Shown here piece by piece: positions 5,311 to 5,471 of a stretch of DNA of 5,471 nt (the stretch's first letter is position 1; each line of letters opens with the position of its first letter). The position numbers were made by a program, and so were the translations under genes. The notes under the pieces were generated by a model. The model did not search any database. It was given only the letters and a program-made list of their open reading frames with translations, and was not told the DNA's origin. The DNA is from Legionellales bacterium (lineage in GTDB: Bacteria; Pseudomonadota; Gammaproteobacteria; PIVX01). Location: assembly GCA_013215905.1 (NCBI GenBank), contig JABSQI010000130.1, positions 1 to 5,471 of the forward strand, written 5' to 3'.

Positions 5311-5392
5311 AATCTTTATCTGTTAATTTATTTATTATTAAATATTTTCTTTACTTATTCGCTACGTCAACTTACATCAAACGTTACCAATT
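5257..5392 (-). repeat. Imperfect inverted-repeat element C, attC-like
   Basis: Left arm 5392-5361 (minus) contains the stop of the partial upstream gene; right arm 5285-5257 lies in the signal-peptide region of the 76-aa lipoprotein gene. Left compared with the complement of the right: AATTGGTAAC / AACTGCTAAC, spacer GTTTG / ACT, ATGTAAGTTG / ATGTAAATTG, ACG / CA, TAGC / TAGC, which is 21 of 24 positions outside the spacers. The 5-versus-3 spacer next to TAAC is the same as in element B. About 75 bases separate the arms. The total of 136 bp is within the size range known for attC sites. Confidence 0.65.
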
Positions 5393-5471
5393 ATTTTGAT
5401 CCTCTGCAAACTCTTTAAATTCCTTTTCCTTAAACCAGTCATTCCCCCAGAAGTTTTTAGGGCATCCTTTT
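5384..5471 (-). CDS. 3' end of an unrecognised gene (cut by window edge)
   Basis: An open frame enters from the right edge and reads 28 codons to the TAA at 5386-5384. The end of the product includes FWGNDWFKEKEFKEFAED followed by QNNW. It is rich in aromatic and charged residues, as in a soluble C-terminal helix. The reading is credible because codon use and strand match the neighbours and the stop falls inside the gene-end box of element C, just as the next genes stop at similar boxes. No function can be given from this fragment. Confidence 0.55.
   Translation of the reverse strand, partial: KGCPKNFWGNDWFKEKEFKEFAEDQNNW

Overview
The window is AT-rich (about one third G+C by eye) and reads as a piece of a tailed-phage or prophage genome from a Bacteroidota host, most likely a flavobacterium. 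The reasons are: HK97-type packaging and head genes of the kind seen in that group, near absence of Shine-Dalgarno sites, a protein of the widespread Bacteroidota 'LRIGN ... HQLQNLYFALTGEEL' family, and two lipoproteins with Bacteroidota-style signal peptides. Every supported gene lies on the minus strand, so transcription runs from high to low coordinates.

In transcription order: the tail end of an unrecognised gene (5471-5384), a 76-aa lipoprotein (5310-5080), a 94-aa unknown (5026-4742), the 152-aa LRIGN-type unknown (4667-4209), the small terminase subunit (4171-3911), a 148-aa lipoprotein (3914-3468), the large terminase subunit (3467-2253), the portal (2167-905), the prohead protease (915-34), and the first 11 codons of what is probably the major capsid gene (34-1). 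From the small terminase onward the genes overlap or abut, except for an 85-bp gap before the portal. Together they form the DNA-packaging and procapsid-assembly module: the terminase cuts and pumps DNA through the portal into a shell matured by the protease. The protease carries a C-terminal coiled-coil tail that may serve as the scaffold.

Two things stand out. First, the 3' ends of the three most upstream small genes carry related boxes. Two of the boxes pair, over about 30 bases and with the same asymmetric spacer (five bases against three), with sequences inside the next gene. Each small gene is also flanked by a perfect 10-11 bp inverted repeat whose variable base changes on both sides at once. 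This resembles integron attC sites and gene cassettes, although the core bases are not canonical and the ORF starts lie inside the element loops. Second, a lipoprotein gene sits between the two terminase genes. It overlaps the small subunit by ATGA and ends in a TAG that directly abuts, in the same frame, the only plausible start (TTG) of the large subunit.

The gaps at 2168-2252, 4172-4208, 4668-4741, 5027-5079 and 5311-5383 are all shorter than 100 bases. Their contents are described under the regulatory and repeat entries. No tRNA, rRNA, CRISPR array or transposase gene was seen.
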